A stretch of 64,000 nt of DNA from a bacterium EF100-94H03 bin56. GTDB taxonomy: Bacteria; Pseudomonadota; Alphaproteobacteria; SP197. A program made the position numbers and the translations under genes. Below, one piece after another: positions 1 to 9,748 of this stretch. Where the stretch lies: assembly GCA_002238685.1 (NCBI GenBank), contig MPMV01000020.1, positions 1 through 64,000 of the forward strand, given 5' to 3'. The notes below the pieces were generated by a model. The model had not been told where the DNA came from and ran no database searches. It saw only the letters and a list, made by a program, of their open reading frames with translations. Position 1 is the stretch's first letter; each line of letters starts with the position of its first letter.

Positions 1-39
1 CCTCGGCGACCGCGAGCGCACAACACCGCTGTCTGACAT
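1..39 (-). CDS. possible 5' end of a gene cut by the left edge
   Basis: On the minus strand an ATG at 39-37 opens a frame that runs off the left edge after 13 codons (MSDSGVVRSRSPR). It is preceded at a good distance by a purine-rich GAAGGGAGAG Shine-Dalgarno-like stretch at about 44-53, which is the main reason for calling it. Thirteen codons are too few to recognise a family. Confidence 0.3.
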   Translation of the reverse strand, partial: MSDSGVVRSRSPR

Positions 40-521
40 GAAACTCTCCCTTCGCGCGTGTGACAAAACGCCAAGGGATACCGCGACTGATCAGGAGCTC
101 AACACCGTCCCAGAATGACCGGATACGGCTCAACATCAGGAGAAAGTAGACCTGTCCGGGTGACAGGTCACCTCCTCTCAATATCCGGTCAGTGGTCCGC
201 GACACGGCTTTGCTTGTCGTACGGTAGAAGCCACCGTGCAAGCGTGTTCAGACGTGGGCCAGCCATGAATTGAAGTTCCGGGATCACGCTACGAAGAATG
301 CGAGTAAGCGATTTCGGGACGTCCTTGACGCCGGGCGTCCCGTACGCCTGACCAGCCCTTGATTGTCAGGCTTCCTGCGTTGCCTTTGCGGGCACGACCC
401 TGCTGACGTCGGATGTCATTGGATTATCGGCGAAGTGGCCCTTCCACAGACGTGGCGGAGCATGAAACCTGACGCCGACAACGCGCCAGAGGATGGGACT
501 GCCGTGGCAACGCCGGCATCA
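40..521. other. region without a supported gene
   Basis: No reading frame here has a recognisable product or convincing start, and the short frames look like chance. The only structure seen is a small perfect stem-loop at 150-168 (ACCTGTC, 5-base loop, GACAGGT). It has no T-run and its role is unknown. Confidence 0.5.
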
Positions 522-1175
522 TCATCGATTGGGCCGGCAGCCGGAAAAGGGCGAGCGTGACATCGCGAAACGGGCTATCGGTCCCGGTCGCAGTCGGGGC
601 AGGCGTGCCTTCAGCCCGTTGATGGACATGACATCGGCGATGCGTCGGTCGAGAAAGGCCCAGGTCTTTTCGCGGCCCGGGCTGTCGTCGTTGAGCCAGC
701 ACAGCAGCGTGGCCGTATGGACGCCCGCCAGCAGCAGGCGCTTCGTGTAGTAGTTGAAGTCGGTTGCCGTGTCTCCGGCGGCATGCCAGATGGCGTCGAC
801 CGTACGCCAGAGAGCCCTGGCGCCGGAAGGTCCGGTCTTCACGGCGGTGGCCCTCAACACCGCCTCACGATGTCCGTCATCGACCTCAAGGCGGAATCTC
901 ACCGCCGCGGCGATGCGGTCGCGCACCCTCATGTCTTTCAGGTTGATCCGGGAGAGCCCGTCAAGCATGGCGCGGTCCCCCTCGGCGAAAAAGAAGGACA
1001 CCATCTCGTCGGCCCCTTCCGGAAACAGCCGCCGTGCCTCGCCGACCGCCATGCCGGCATCGCCGGCGCCGGCATCGATCGACGCTCGGGTCCAGCCTTC
1101 AAAGGGTACGTGGGGAAGAGTGGCGGCGAGAAGACGCCGCCGGAGATCCTGCCTGTCGGGGGAAGCCGTCGTCAT
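522..1175 (-). CDS. COQ9 family protein (ubiquinone biosynthesis)
   Basis: 217 residues resembling the COQ9 family, which binds lipid and presents ubiquinone intermediates to the hydroxylase COQ7 in mitochondria and is common in alphaproteobacteria. Seen here: a helical N-terminal part reminiscent of a TetR fold (LRRRLLAATLPHVPFEGWT) and the family-typical stretch around residues 135-175 (TVDAIWHAAGDTATDFNYY). The ATG shares four bases (ATGA) with the stop of the upstream deformylase gene, so the two are probably translationally coupled. The last residues are arginine-rich. The family call is by similarity of these stretches, so the identity is likely; the exact role in this organism is inferred. 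Confidence 0.85.
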   Translation of the reverse strand: MTTASPDRQDLRRRLLAATLPHVPFEGWTRASIDAGAGDAGMAVGEARRLFPEGADEMVSFFFAEGDRAMLDGLSRINLKDMRVRDRIAAAVRFRLEVDDGHREAVLRATAVKTGPSGARALWRTVDAIWHAAGDTATDFNYYTKRLLLAGVHTATLLCWLNDDSPGREKTWAFLDRRIADVMSINGLKARLPRLRPGPIARFAMSRSPFSGCRPNR

Positions 1176-1690
1176 GTCTCGTCCTCGTCGACGCGCCAGT
1201 GCCGCTCCGAACTGAAGACGAGATGTCGCATGTCCGTCATCCGCTGCGGGTAGAGGATGCCGTCGAGATGGTCGAATTCGTGCTGGACCACCACCGCATG
1301 GTAGCCGTCCACGGTCCTTGAGACCTCTGTGCCGTCAGGCGTGGTGCCGACATAGCTCACCCTGGGCGCTCGCGGTACAAGCCCCTGCAGCCCGGGAACG
1401 GAGAGACATCCCTCCCAGCCCTCGACCCGCTCGTCCGTGAGAATCTCGTGGCGCGGATTGACAAGCGCCAGGACCGGATCTTCCTCCGGGGCATCGGGAG
1501 GCATGAACACCACGATGCGCAAGGGGACATGGACCTGGGGAGCGGCGAGACCCACGCCGTGAGCATCGTGCATGGTTTCAATCATGTCTTCGACGAGGGA
1601 GCGCACCTCGGGCGCCGTCGGATCAGCCACCTCTTCGGCGCGTTGCGCCAGCACCGGGTGCCCCATGCGCGCGATCTTCAGCAAGGCCAT
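1172..1690 (-). CDS. def: peptide deformylase
   Basis: 172 residues. Removes the N-formyl group from nascent proteins in the cytoplasm. All three family motifs are present: GVGLAAPQ at about residues 45-52, EGCLSVPG at 93-100 (metal-ligand Cys95) and QHEFDHLDG at 136-144 (His137, Glu138, His141). The start is the ATG at 1690, giving the usual [10 protein letters not shown] beginning; a longer frame extends upstream but only overlaps the neighbour. The gene overlaps the metallo-hydrolase gene by 13 bases and COQ9 by 4, forming a compact three-gene unit. It is not in the usual def-fmt arrangement, so it may be a second deformylase. Confidence 0.95.
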   Translation of the reverse strand: MALLKIARMGHPVLAQRAEEVADPTAPEVRSLVEDMIETMHDAHGVGLAAPQVHVPLRIVVFMPPDAPEEDPVLALVNPRHEILTDERVEGWEGCLSVPGLQGLVPRAPRVSYVGTTPDGTEVSRTVDGYHAVVVQHEFDHLDGILYPQRMTDMRHLVFSSERHWRVDEDET

Positions 1691-2583
1691 CCGACGGCCT
1701 CCTCGCCGTGCACCATGCCGCCTCCAAGGTAGCGGCAGCCGAAACCCGTGCGGGCGGAATAGACATGCCCGGCCGAGGGCGCCGGAAAGTGCTGTGTCAG
1801 CATCAGGGTGCCGGTGTCGGCCAGCAGTTCGAGGATGCGGCGACGGGTCGCCGCCGCCATCACCGGATCGTGGTCCCAGACGGGACTCCATTCGGGATGG
1901 GGCAACTGAAGGGGCGAGTGGATGAGATCGCCGACCATGATGGCCCGCTCCCCCCCGGAAACGAGATGGGTGGCGACGTGACCCGGCGTGTGTCCGGGTG
2001 TTGGCTCAAGGCGGATCATGTCGTCAAGTTCGTGGTCCATGGCGACGACCTCGCCCTGACCGGCCTCGAGTACCGGTGAGACACTTTCCCGCCAGACCGA
2101 ATCACCCTGCTGTGCCGCGGCCTCGGCGGCATCGAGTTCCTCCTGGCAGAAGAGGTAGCGGGCACATGGAAACGTGGGCACCCACAACCCGTTCTCCAGC
2201 CGCGTGTTCCAGCCGGCGTGATCGTAGTGAAGATGGCTGCAGAGCACGATGTCGATGTCGCTTGCACAAACCCCGAGTGCCGCCAGGTCGTCGAGAAGCC
2301 GGTAATGGGTCTGCTGGTGAAAGGACGGCAGCGAGGGGTGGGTCTTGTGGTTGCCGACACAGGTATCAAGCAGGATGGTGCAGCGGGGTGTGCGCACGAG
2401 CCAGGCATGGATCGGCATGATGGTGCCGCCCGTCACCGGATCGATGGCAGCCGGCTGCAGCCACCCCAGGTAGGGCGTCAGCGCCTCGGGTGTGGCGTCG
2501 GGAAAGTCGAGATGGGGGACGTCGCCGATGTCCGAAGACTCCTCGATCCGGTCGAGGCGGATATCTCCAAGCATCACCGTCAT
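1678..2583 (-). CDS. MBL-fold metallo-hydrolase
   Basis: 301 residues of the metallo-beta-lactamase fold. The zinc motif HLHYDH is at about residues 117-122, with further metal-site histidines in GHTPGH and in TQHFPAP near the C-terminus. This layout resembles AHL-lactonase-like and related hydrolases, but the substrate cannot be read from the sequence. The ATG at 2583 has a GAGGGA ribosome site just upstream; a GTG at 2610 would add nine residues and is the alternative. It overlaps def by 13 bases on the same strand and is divergent from rpsU. Confidence 0.85.
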   Translation of the reverse strand: MTVMLGDIRLDRIEESSDIGDVPHLDFPDATPEALTPYLGWLQPAAIDPVTGGTIMPIHAWLVRTPRCTILLDTCVGNHKTHPSLPSFHQQTHYRLLDDLAALGVCASDIDIVLCSHLHYDHAGWNTRLENGLWVPTFPCARYLFCQEELDAAEAAAQQGDSVWRESVSPVLEAGQGEVVAMDHELDDMIRLEPTPGHTPGHVATHLVSGGERAIMVGDLIHSPLQLPHPEWSPVWDHDPVMAAATRRRILELLADTGTLMLTQHFPAPSAGHVYSARTGFGCRYLGGGMVHGEEAVGWPC

Positions 2584-2696
2584 CGGTTCCCTCTGCCATG
2601 CACCCTTCACAAGTCCCTCGATGCCATGCTAATAGCACACGTGCGAGCATATCACGATGCCGGCGGCCGCCCGGCCGAACCTTGAGGAGAAGACCC

Positions 2697-2906
2697 ATCG
2701 TTCACATCATTGTCCGCGACAACAATGTCGACCAGGCCCTGCGGGCGCTGAAGAAGAAACTGCAGCGCGAGGGCGTCTATCGTGAAATGAAGCTGCGCCG
2801 CCACTTCGAAAAGCCGTCGGAGAAGAAGAAGCGCGAGCGCGCCGAAGGTGTGCGCCGGGCCCGCAAGATGGCCCGCAAGCGGGCTCTGAGGGAAGGCAAC
2901 GCCTGA
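2697..2906 (+). CDS. rpsU: 30S ribosomal protein S21 with apparent ATC start
   Basis: 69 residues matching ribosomal protein S21 ([20 protein letters not shown], then [20 protein letters not shown] and a basic tail). Alphaproteobacterial S21 usually starts M-V-x-[VI]-[LI]-V-R-D-N-N; here the frame reads [10 protein letters not shown] with ATC at 2697 where ATG is expected. A strong GAGGAGA ribosome site ends at 2690, six bases before the ATC. The only other in-frame initiators nearby are TTG at 2682, which would overlap the ribosome site, and ATT at 2709. No in-frame ATG or GTG lies within the normal range. An ATC (or ATT) initiation, or a sequencing error, is the simplest reading. Confidence 0.9.
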   Translation: MVHIIVRDNNVDQALRALKKKLQREGVYREMKLRRHFEKPSEKKKRERAEGVRRARKMARKRALREGNA

Positions 2907-2913
2907 CCCCCTC

Positions 2914-4299
2914 TCAAAGTCCCTTCACAATATCCTCGACCATCTTCCTCGCATCCGCGAACAGCATCATGGTGTTGTCGCGATAGAACAGCGGGTTGTC
3001 GATGCCGGCATATCCCGGCGAAAGCGATCGCTTGACCACCATGACGGCGGCCGCATTCTCCGCATTGAGTACCGGCATGCCGGCAATCGGACACGACGGA
3101 TCGGTCTTGGCCAGGGGATTGCAGACATCGTTGGCGCCGATCACGAAGGCGACGTCGGCCGTGGCGAACTGTGAATTGATTTCCTCGAGTTCGAAGACCT
3201 CGTCATAGGGAATGTTGGCTTCAGCGAGCAGGACATTCATGTGCCCGGGCATGCGCCCGGCGACGGGGTGGATGGCGTAGGCCACCTCGACGCCATTGTC
3301 CTTGAGCTTGTCGGCCAGGTCCCTCAGGGCGTGCTGTGCCTGGGCAACCGCCATGCCGTATCCGGGAATGATGATCGCCTTGCGGGCATTCTGCAGGATA
3401 AAAGCCGCGTCGTCGGCGCTGCCCTGATTCACCTTGCGCTGGCCGGCTGCCGTGTCCACCGGTCCGGCACCACCGAATCCGCCCAGGATGACGTTGAAGA
3501 AGGAACGGTTCATGCCCTTGCACATGATGTAACTCAGGATGGCGCCGGAAGAACCGACGAGGGCGCCGGTGATGATGAGGAGTTCGTTCTCCAGGGTGAA
3601 GCCGATACCGGCCGCCGCCCAGCCGGAGTAGCTGTTGAGCATGGAAACAACCACCGGCATGTCCGCACCGCCGATCGGGACGATGAGGGTGACACCGATC
3701 AGGAAGGCCAGAGCGGCGACAATCCAGAAGGCGTCCGTGTTGCCGTCGGCGGCAAACCACACGCCGGCAGCGGCCATGACGACGCCGATCAGCAGGTTGA
3801 GAAGATGCTGTCCCCGGAAGACCATCGGTGCGCCGGACACAAGCCCCTGGAGCTTGGCGAAGGCGACCACGGAACCGGAAAAGGTGATAGCGCCGATCGC
3901 CATGCCGAGGATCATCTCGATCCTGCTGTCGAGCCGGATGGCGCCGTCGGCGCCGACAATGCCGTAGGCTTGCGGAGAATAGAGCGCCGCCGCGGCGACG
4001 AGAACGGCCGCCAGGCCCACGAGGCTGTGAAAGGCCGCCACCAGCTGCGGCATCGCCGTCATCCGGATGTTGAAGGCGATGGCCGTGCCGATGCCGCCGC
4101 CGATGACAAGACCGGCAACGATCCACCAGTAGGACATGACGGAAGGATCGGCAATCGTCACCGCCACGGCGATGACCATGCCGATCATGCCGACGAGATT
4201 GCCCCGGCGCGATGATCCCGGCGCCGAGAGGCCCTTCAGCGCCAGGATGAAGCAGACCGCCGCAACCAGATAGGCGAGGGCCGCCAGGTCGGCGGTCAT
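2914..4299 (-). CDS. pntB: NAD(P) transhydrogenase subunit beta
   Basis: 461 residues. This is the membrane-plus-NADP(H)-binding subunit of the proton-translocating transhydrogenase, which makes NADPH from NADH using the proton motive force. The N-terminal half has about nine hydrophobic segments. The C-terminal domain III carries the NADP-binding loop [15 protein letters not shown] and the motif [13 protein letters not shown]. It overlaps the preceding pntAB by four bases (ATGA), so the three pnt genes form one operon reading leftward. It converges on rpsU with only seven bases between stops. Confidence 0.95.
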   Translation of the reverse strand: MTADLAALAYLVAAVCFILALKGLSAPGSSRRGNLVGMIGMVIAVAVTIADPSVMSYWWIVAGLVIGGGIGTAIAFNIRMTAMPQLVAAFHSLVGLAAVLVAAAALYSPQAYGIVGADGAIRLDSRIEMILGMAIGAITFSGSVVAFAKLQGLVSGAPMVFRGQHLLNLLIGVVMAAAGVWFAADGNTDAFWIVAALAFLIGVTLIVPIGGADMPVVVSMLNSYSGWAAAGIGFTLENELLIITGALVGSSGAILSYIMCKGMNRSFFNVILGGFGGAGPVDTAAGQRKVNQGSADDAAFILQNARKAIIIPGYGMAVAQAQHALRDLADKLKDNGVEVAYAIHPVAGRMPGHMNVLLAEANIPYDEVFELEEINSQFATADVAFVIGANDVCNPLAKTDPSCPIAGMPVLNAENAAAVMVVKRSLSPGYAGIDNPLFYRDNTMMLFADARKMVEDIVKGL

Positions 4300-4610
4300 G
4301 GATCCTGTCCCCTGGCGCCGTCCTTCCTGCGGAACATCTCCAGCATGCGCTGGGTCACGGCAAAGCCGCCGAAGATGTTGATGGCCGCCAGGGTGACGGC
4401 GATGAAACCAAGGACCCCCGAGAGGTCCATTCCTGCCGGGCCGGCAGCGATCAGCGCACCGACGATGATGACGCTGGAAATCGCGTTGGTGACCGACATC
4501 AGGGGCGTATGGAGTGCCGGGGTCACGGCCCAGACAACGTGGTACCCGACAAAGATGGCGAGCACGAAGATCGTCAACCGGAAGAACAACGGATCGACAG
4601 CGGCTTCCAT
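4296..4610 (-). CDS. pntAB: NAD(P) transhydrogenase subunit alpha part 2
   Basis: 104 residues. Small membrane subunit (alpha-2) typical of the split three-subunit transhydrogenase of alphaproteobacteria. Three hydrophobic segments are visible ([52 protein letters not shown]), together with the family signature [14 protein letters not shown]. The ATG at 4610 gives the usual short N-terminus; a longer frame to 4664 only overlaps pntAA. It sits between pntAA (4-base gap) and pntB (4-base overlap). Confidence 0.95.
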   Translation of the reverse strand: MEAAVDPLFFRLTIFVLAIFVGYHVVWAVTPALHTPLMSVTNAISSVIIVGALIAAGPAGMDLSGVLGFIAVTLAAINIFGGFAVTQRMLEMFRRKDGARGQDP

Positions 4611-4614
4611 GAAC

Positions 4615-5763
4615 TCAGCTCTCCTTCGTGTCGCAGAGCAGGGGGTGGACAAGCACGCCGTCACGCATCACGCACATTCCGCTGATGACCTCGTCTGCGT
4701 GGTCAAGCGCCAGGCGTCCGGCTGCGGTATCGATGAAGGGCGTGATGAGATTGAAGAGGTTGCGTGCATAGAAGTTCGAAGCATCGGCCGCCAGGCGTCC
4801 CGCCACGTTGGAGAATCCGACAATGGTGACGCCGTCGGCATCGACCACCTCGTCACGACGGCTGCCATCGCAATTGCCACCGTCCTCGACCGCGAGATCG
4901 ACGATGACCGAACCGGGTTTCATGTGCCGGACCATGGCGGCGGTCACGAGCCGCGGCGCCGGGCGCCCGGGGATGCGCGCGGTGGTGATGCAGATGTCGG
5001 CCTTCTTGAGGGCGCCCGCGATCACCTCACCCTGGCGGGCGAGAAAGGCATCATCCATCTCCCGCGCATAGCCTCCCCGGGTCTCGGCGTCATCGGCGCC
5101 GGGGACCTCCACGAAGCTGGCGCCGAGGCTCTCCACCTCCTCCTTGACGGCCGCCCGTACATCGAAGGCCTCGACCACGGCGCCAAGTCGCCGTGCGGTG
5201 GCAATGGCCTGGAGCCCCGCCACGCCGGCGCCAAGAACCAGCACCCGCGCCGGCGCGATGGTTCCGGCGGCAGTCATCATCATGGGCATGGCGCGGCCGA
5301 AGAACATGCAGGCGTCCAGCACCGCCTTGTAGCCGGCCAGGCTGGCCTGGGAGGTCAGGGCGTCCATGGACTGGGCGCGGCTGATTCTAGGGATCAGCTC
5401 CATGGCCAGAACGGTCAGCCGCCTGGCGGCGTATCCGGCATACTGTTCGCGGTCGACGAGGGGATTGATGAGACCGACGACGACACACCCTTCCGGGATG
5501 AGGACCACCTCGTCGATTTCGTCCGTCGTGACCGGTCGGCTGACCTTGAAGACGACGTCGGCACCTGCCAGTACATCTCCAGCATCGGCAGACATGATGG
5601 CGCCAGCCTGGAGAAATGTGTCATCCGTCCAGCCCGAGGCCTCGCCTGCTCCCGCTTCAATGGCAACATCGACACCCTGGTTCTTCAGCCTTTTGACCAT
5701 GTCCGGGGAGGCGGCAACCCTGGTCTCGCCGGGGTGACGCTCCCGCAATACTGCACACTTCAT
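4615..5763 (-). CDS. pntAA: NAD(P) transhydrogenase subunit alpha part 1
   Basis: 382 residues. Soluble NAD(H)-binding alpha-1 subunit. Family features: [20 protein letters not shown] at the N-terminus, the [20 protein letters not shown] segment, the dinucleotide loop [17 protein letters not shown] followed by EAFDVR, and [18 protein letters not shown]. The ATG at 5763 gives the standard [13 protein letters not shown] start; 11 extra upstream codons exist but are not needed. It is the first gene of the pnt operon. The upstream DUF3726 gene is 81 bases away on the same strand, so read-through from the long upstream operon is possible. Confidence 0.95.
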   Translation of the reverse strand: MKCAVLRERHPGETRVAASPDMVKRLKNQGVDVAIEAGAGEASGWTDDTFLQAGAIMSADAGDVLAGADVVFKVSRPVTTDEIDEVVLIPEGCVVVGLINPLVDREQYAGYAARRLTVLAMELIPRISRAQSMDALTSQASLAGYKAVLDACMFFGRAMPMMMTAAGTIAPARVLVLGAGVAGLQAIATARRLGAVVEAFDVRAAVKEEVESLGASFVEVPGADDAETRGGYAREMDDAFLARQGEVIAGALKKADICITTARIPGRPAPRLVTAAMVRHMKPGSVIVDLAVEDGGNCDGSRRDEVVDADGVTIVGFSNVAGRLAADASNFYARNLFNLITPFIDTAAGRLALDHADEVISGMCVMRDGVLVHPLLCDTKES

Positions 5764-5844
5764 CGGCTGTCCGGATTGGTGGGTGACGGGCACCACATCT
5801 TGGCGAAGACACCGGACAATGTGAAGGGGAGCATGATGATGCTG

Positions 5845-6552
5845 TCAGGTCCCGTCGGCCGGCCCCGCGCCAGCGCTTCGCGACCGCTCGGTCGAGGGCA
5901 CCAGTGTCTTGTAGTAGTAGGCGAGAATGCCGGACCAGGCCGTGCTGTCGACAGCAATTCCGTGTTCCAGTGCCGCTTTTCTTCCCTCGTCGATGACGTG
6001 CAGGGGCGCGCAGTCGGGAACGGCGGCGCCCGGTGCATTCGCCATGATCGTCACTGCTGCCCGGTCGCAGGTGGCGCCTCCCTTAACCGCCACCTTTCCC
6101 CCGGCGACGTCGATGACCGTTCCGGCGCCTGCATGCATGACAAGGCGGGCGTGGCCCAAACCGGAAGCGGCCGCGGCGCCTGCAAGAAGAAGCGGGACAT
6201 CCACCTCGTCGACTTGGAGTGTCACAGGTTCGGCCGGCTCCATGGAGAGCCGGTCCATGATGACGGGGCCGGCGAAGATCGCCGACACCATCCGGCCTTC
6301 GCGGCAGGCGATCCGACCCTCCCGGATCACGAGGTCACCGCTGCTTTGACCCCCGGCCAGGGCATCGAGCGCCGGCAGCGCTGCCCGGGCCGGGTCCATG
6401 CGGATGAAGGCAAGCCACGATGCGGTGGCGGCAAACTCCTCGCAGATGCCGACGGGGGCGCCGGCGCCGGCGGCGGCACGGGCGAGGTGGAAGAGGACCT
6501 CGTTGAGCGAGAGAAGGTCACGAGACGCTGTCACGGACAGGGGAAGATCCAT
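5845..6552 (-). CDS. DUF3726 family protein
   Basis: 235 residues. The N-terminus (LSLNEVLFHLARAAAGAGAP then CEEFAATASWLAFIRMD) and the C-terminus (ILAYYYKTLVPSTERSRSAG) match the layout I know for the uncharacterised family DUF3726. No signal peptide or membrane segment and no catalytic motif is evident. Its ATG lies 22 bases inside the upstream 556-residue gene, which in turn overlaps a flavin monooxygenase gene by 4 bases, so the three are probably co-translated. Function unknown; the context suggests a partner of the monooxygenase pathway. Confidence 0.75.
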   Translation of the reverse strand: MDLPLSVTASRDLLSLNEVLFHLARAAAGAGAPVGICEEFAATASWLAFIRMDPARAALPALDALAGGQSSGDLVIREGRIACREGRMVSAIFAGPVIMDRLSMEPAEPVTLQVDEVDVPLLLAGAAAASGLGHARLVMHAGAGTVIDVAGGKVAVKGGATCDRAAVTIMANAPGAAVPDCAPLHVIDEGRKAALEHGIAVDSTAWSGILAYYYKTLVPSTERSRSAGAGPADGT

Positions 6553-8201
6553 TGCGGCTCCGTGCCACCGGTGATGTCGGCGGGGAGCGGTGCCCCCTGA
6601 TACATGGTCACGCGGGTCCAGAGGTCGGACTTGGGATCGAATCCGTTGGCGCCGAAGAAGGCCAGCTTGAAACGCAGGATGTCGACCGGACGCCGGTCAG
6701 CCGCCAGAAGATTGTCGCGAATTTCCGCGTAGGGCAGGTGGGCGAGGTGCTGGACGCGGCGCACCGTGCTTCGCCACTCCGGCGCCGTGACAAGAAAGTC
6801 GGCGACGCTGATCCGCGGATCGTGATCGAGGAGTCCCGCCCTTAGCATGGCGACATCGCGGCCGATGGCCACGGCCATTTCCAGGTCGGCACCGGGCTCG
6901 GTGTAGCGATCCCCCACGCGAGGTTCGAGCTTTTCCTGCGAGTAGTACCAGAATCGCTGGCGGGACTCCGGGGCGGCATGGTCGATGGCGAGAGCCCAGC
7001 CGTAGTTGTCGTCGATGAGGTTGATGAGGTCGCCCAGCGGCATGGCCGCCTTCAAGGCCGGCAGACCGCCGGAACTCATGGACTCGCACAGCCCGTCGAT
7101 CAGGGTGCCCTGGTGCTCAAGCAACAAGGCCACCACCATTTCCTGGCCTTCGAGGGAGAATCGCCGCGACGCGAGACGCCAGAGAGCATCAAAGGGCCGT
7201 TCGCCGTCGAGCCCGTCGTCGCACCACGTGTCGAGGCGGGCGAGATCGTCGCCGAGCCTCGAGATGCGTGCCGACTGCTCGGGATCGTCGACCGCCCAGG
7301 CAGCGACATGGCGCCGTGCGTCGTCCAGGAGTTCGCGGAACTCCGCGATGGTGTCGGGGGTGGCCCGTTCCACCTTCCGCACGCGCAAGAGGGCGTTTTC
7401 CCGCGCCATGACCCAGTTGTTGATCAACAGGGGGTGTTTGACAAGAAAGGGAGCCATGCCCAGGCCTGTGGCATTGCCGATACCGAGCGTTCTCGCAAGA
7501 TCTTCCGAGAGTTCCGCTGCTTTGAGCCCTGACCGTTGCCGGGCCATGTGATTGACGAGATCGACGCTCATCCAGCGGATGAGATAGACGGCGAGAAGTT
7601 CGGCCTGGAAGGGTCCCCGCAGTTCCTCCCGTCCGGCGATCCGGCCGCGGTCGGCGCAGCCGAATTTTCCGCTTCCGTAGACCGCTGTCGTACGCATCAG
7701 GTAACCCACGTCGCGCAGGAGATCGCGACAGGGCTGCCGGCCGCCGGCCAGGCTGTCCACCACGTGATCGAAGATCCTGCCGCTCCTGTTGGCCCGCGCC
7801 AGGACCAGTTCACTGGCCCTGAATCGCCCCGCCTCCTGACGGGGCGTATTCGCTTCGAGGCGTTCGATGTCGGCGGCGCCGGGGACACCGTCAAAGAGCG
7901 AGAATGTGGTGTCCCAGACGTTGGCGATGACCCGGTCGGTTCTCTCCCGGGGGTCGATGGACCCCGAAAACCCCACCAGGGTGTAGGTCCGGTGCCGGCC
8001 GTGGACGGCGTGGAGGGTGACACCTGTCCCGTTGTGATCAAGATCGAGGCGCATTCTCTCGAAACGCCAGCGTTCCCGGATCATGCGACGGACCAGCTGG
8101 CGCATGAAGCTCAGCCGTGTGGGGAAGGATGCTCCCATGCGTTCGAGGCGCATGACCTCGCCAGGAGGGCGCAGCTGCGGCACGTCTTCAGCCGCCGTCA
8201 T
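6531..8201 (-). CDS. conserved-looking protein of unknown function, 556 residues
   Basis: I do not recognise this family. The protein looks soluble, mixed alpha/beta and rich in Arg and Leu, with no signal peptide. An N-terminal basic helix region (FMRQLVRRMIRERWRFERMR) is followed by beta-rich text (TLHAVHGRHRTYTLVGFSGS). The middle is helical (AELLAVYLIRWMSVDLVNHM), and the C-terminal third includes LINLIDDNYGWALAIDHAAP and RFWYYSQEKLEPRVGD. It overlaps the upstream monooxygenase gene by ATGA and the downstream DUF3726 gene by 22 bases. Codon use looks like its neighbours, so it is a real gene. A role with the monooxygenase or DUF3726 is inferred from coupling only. Confidence 0.8.
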   Translation of the reverse strand: MTAAEDVPQLRPPGEVMRLERMGASFPTRLSFMRQLVRRMIRERWRFERMRLDLDHNGTGVTLHAVHGRHRTYTLVGFSGSIDPRERTDRVIANVWDTTFSLFDGVPGAADIERLEANTPRQEAGRFRASELVLARANRSGRIFDHVVDSLAGGRQPCRDLLRDVGYLMRTTAVYGSGKFGCADRGRIAGREELRGPFQAELLAVYLIRWMSVDLVNHMARQRSGLKAAELSEDLARTLGIGNATGLGMAPFLVKHPLLINNWVMARENALLRVRKVERATPDTIAEFRELLDDARRHVAAWAVDDPEQSARISRLGDDLARLDTWCDDGLDGERPFDALWRLASRRFSLEGQEMVVALLLEHQGTLIDGLCESMSSGGLPALKAAMPLGDLINLIDDNYGWALAIDHAAPESRQRFWYYSQEKLEPRVGDRYTEPGADLEMAVAIGRDVAMLRAGLLDHDPRISVADFLVTAPEWRSTVRRVQHLAHLPYAEIRDNLLAADRRPVDILRFKLAFFGANGFDPKSDLWTRVTMYQGAPLPADITGGTEPQWIFPCP

Positions 8202-9658
8202 CGCGTGCCGGTGAGTTCGAGTGTTCCGTCCTCGATCGGTGAGCGTCTCACCAGACGGACATCAAGAGCGTAGTCCTGGGTGTTGCGCCACGGATCGCGG
8301 TCCCCCTGCCGGGGCAGGAAGTCGAGGGCGCGCAGGATGTAGCCCGCCGGAAAGTCGTCGATCCACGGCCGTGGTGTCATGCACCGGTGTTCGTCGCCAA
8401 GCCGCGGTGTGGCCTGCCGCTTGCCGGTCCTGTCCATGGTGTTGATCAGGCGGCAGGCCCAGGCGGCTGTCAGGTCGGCGCGCAGGGTCCAGCTGGCATT
8501 GATGTAACCGAATGTCTGAACGAGATTGGGGACATCCGAGAGCATCATGCCCTTGTAGGACCAGTGTTCGGGCGGATGCACGGCGGCACCGTCAACGGAA
8601 AGCCTGACGCCGTTGAGGATCTTCATCCTCAGGCCCGTGGCAACAACGATGACGTCGGCGTCCACGGTCTCGCCGCCGCTGAGCTCCAGGCCTGCATGAG
8701 TGAACCTCCGAATGGTGTCGGTCCGGACGGTTGCGTGTCCGCTGTTGATGGCCTTGTAGAGATCATCGTCGGGAATGAGACACAGGCGCTGGTCCCAGGG
8801 GCCATAGCGGGGAGAGAAGTGCTTTGAGACATCAATGTCCGGTTTGAGCGCCCGGCGTACGAGACCGACGAGTTCGGCCTTCACGCTCTCCGGTTCGGTT
8901 CGGGTCCTGCGATAGAAATGCACATCCCGCCTGATGTTGCGCCACCGCGTGATGGCATAGGCCAGACGGTTCGGCAGGTATCTGGCGAGGAGGTTGGCGA
9001 GCCTGTCCACGCTCGGCCAGGACAACACGTACGTCGGGGAACGCTGGACCATGACGACGTGAGCGGCTCCGGCCATCGTCAGTGCCGGCACCAGGGTCAT
9101 GGCCGTTGCACCGGAACCGATGACGGCAAACCGTTTTTCCCGGCAATCCAGATCGTCCGGCCAGAACTGCGGATGCACGATGGTTCCGGAAAACCGGTCC
9201 TCCCCTTCCCAGGCGGGCCGATAGGGATCGTCGTAGTCATAGTATCCGCCGCACAGCAGCAGCATGTTGCACCTCAGACGAACGATCGTGTCCTCATGTT
9301 CCGCCTCGATGGTCCACAAGGCTTCGCTGCTCGACCACGATGCCGCCGTCACGCGATGGCCGAAGCGGACATGGCGCCTAATATCGAATTCGTCCGCCGT
9401 CTCGTTGATGTACCGCAGGATCGACGGGCCATCGGCAATGGCCCGGGCTTCCAGCCACGGCTTGAATGCAAAGCCCAGCGTGTGCATGTCGCTGTCGGAA
9501 CGCACGCCCGGATAGCGGAAGAGATCCCAGGTGCCACCGATGGTCTCCCGGCCCTCGAGAATGGTGAAACTCTTCGACGGACAGTGGCGCATAAGGTGCC
9601 ATGCACTGCCGACTCCGGAAAGCCCGGCGCCGACGATGACGGTATCGATCTGTTCCAT
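8198..9658 (-). CDS. flavin-containing monooxygenase, EthA-type Baeyer-Villiger
   Basis: 486 residues. FAD loop GAGLSGVG at residues 10-17 and GGTWDLFRYPG at 41-51, followed by RSDSDMHTLGF. Together with the second dinucleotide loop GSGATA at 181-186, this text is characteristic of the EthA/MymA branch of Baeyer-Villiger monooxygenases. The class fingerprint FSGTIVHPQFWP is at 156-167. Such enzymes use NADPH and O2 to turn ketones into esters, or oxidise S or N atoms. It is translationally coupled to the 556-residue gene downstream. Upstream lies an esterase 90 bases away, the expected partner for hydrolysing an ester product. Confidence 0.9.
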   Translation of the reverse strand: MEQIDTVIVGAGLSGVGSAWHLMRHCPSKSFTILEGRETIGGTWDLFRYPGVRSDSDMHTLGFAFKPWLEARAIADGPSILRYINETADEFDIRRHVRFGHRVTAASWSSSEALWTIEAEHEDTIVRLRCNMLLLCGGYYDYDDPYRPAWEGEDRFSGTIVHPQFWPDDLDCREKRFAVIGSGATAMTLVPALTMAGAAHVVMVQRSPTYVLSWPSVDRLANLLARYLPNRLAYAITRWRNIRRDVHFYRRTRTEPESVKAELVGLVRRALKPDIDVSKHFSPRYGPWDQRLCLIPDDDLYKAINSGHATVRTDTIRRFTHAGLELSGGETVDADVIVVATGLRMKILNGVRLSVDGAAVHPPEHWSYKGMMLSDVPNLVQTFGYINASWTLRADLTAAWACRLINTMDRTGKRQATPRLGDEHRCMTPRPWIDDFPAGYILRALDFLPRQGDRDPWRNTQDYALDVRLVRRSPIEDGTLELTGTR

Positions 9659-9748
9659 CGGCTCGCCCTGCTTGATCCGCCAAGATTAGAGGTTGCGGTC
9701 CGGTCGGCAAACACCGCTTCGGGCGCGGCCGCCGTCATCTGGCGGGAG

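Noticed and set aside
4345-6600. A 751-codon plus-strand frame opposite the pnt operon
   Set aside because: It is the antisense of three well-identified genes, with Gly/His/Asp-rich text and no family features.
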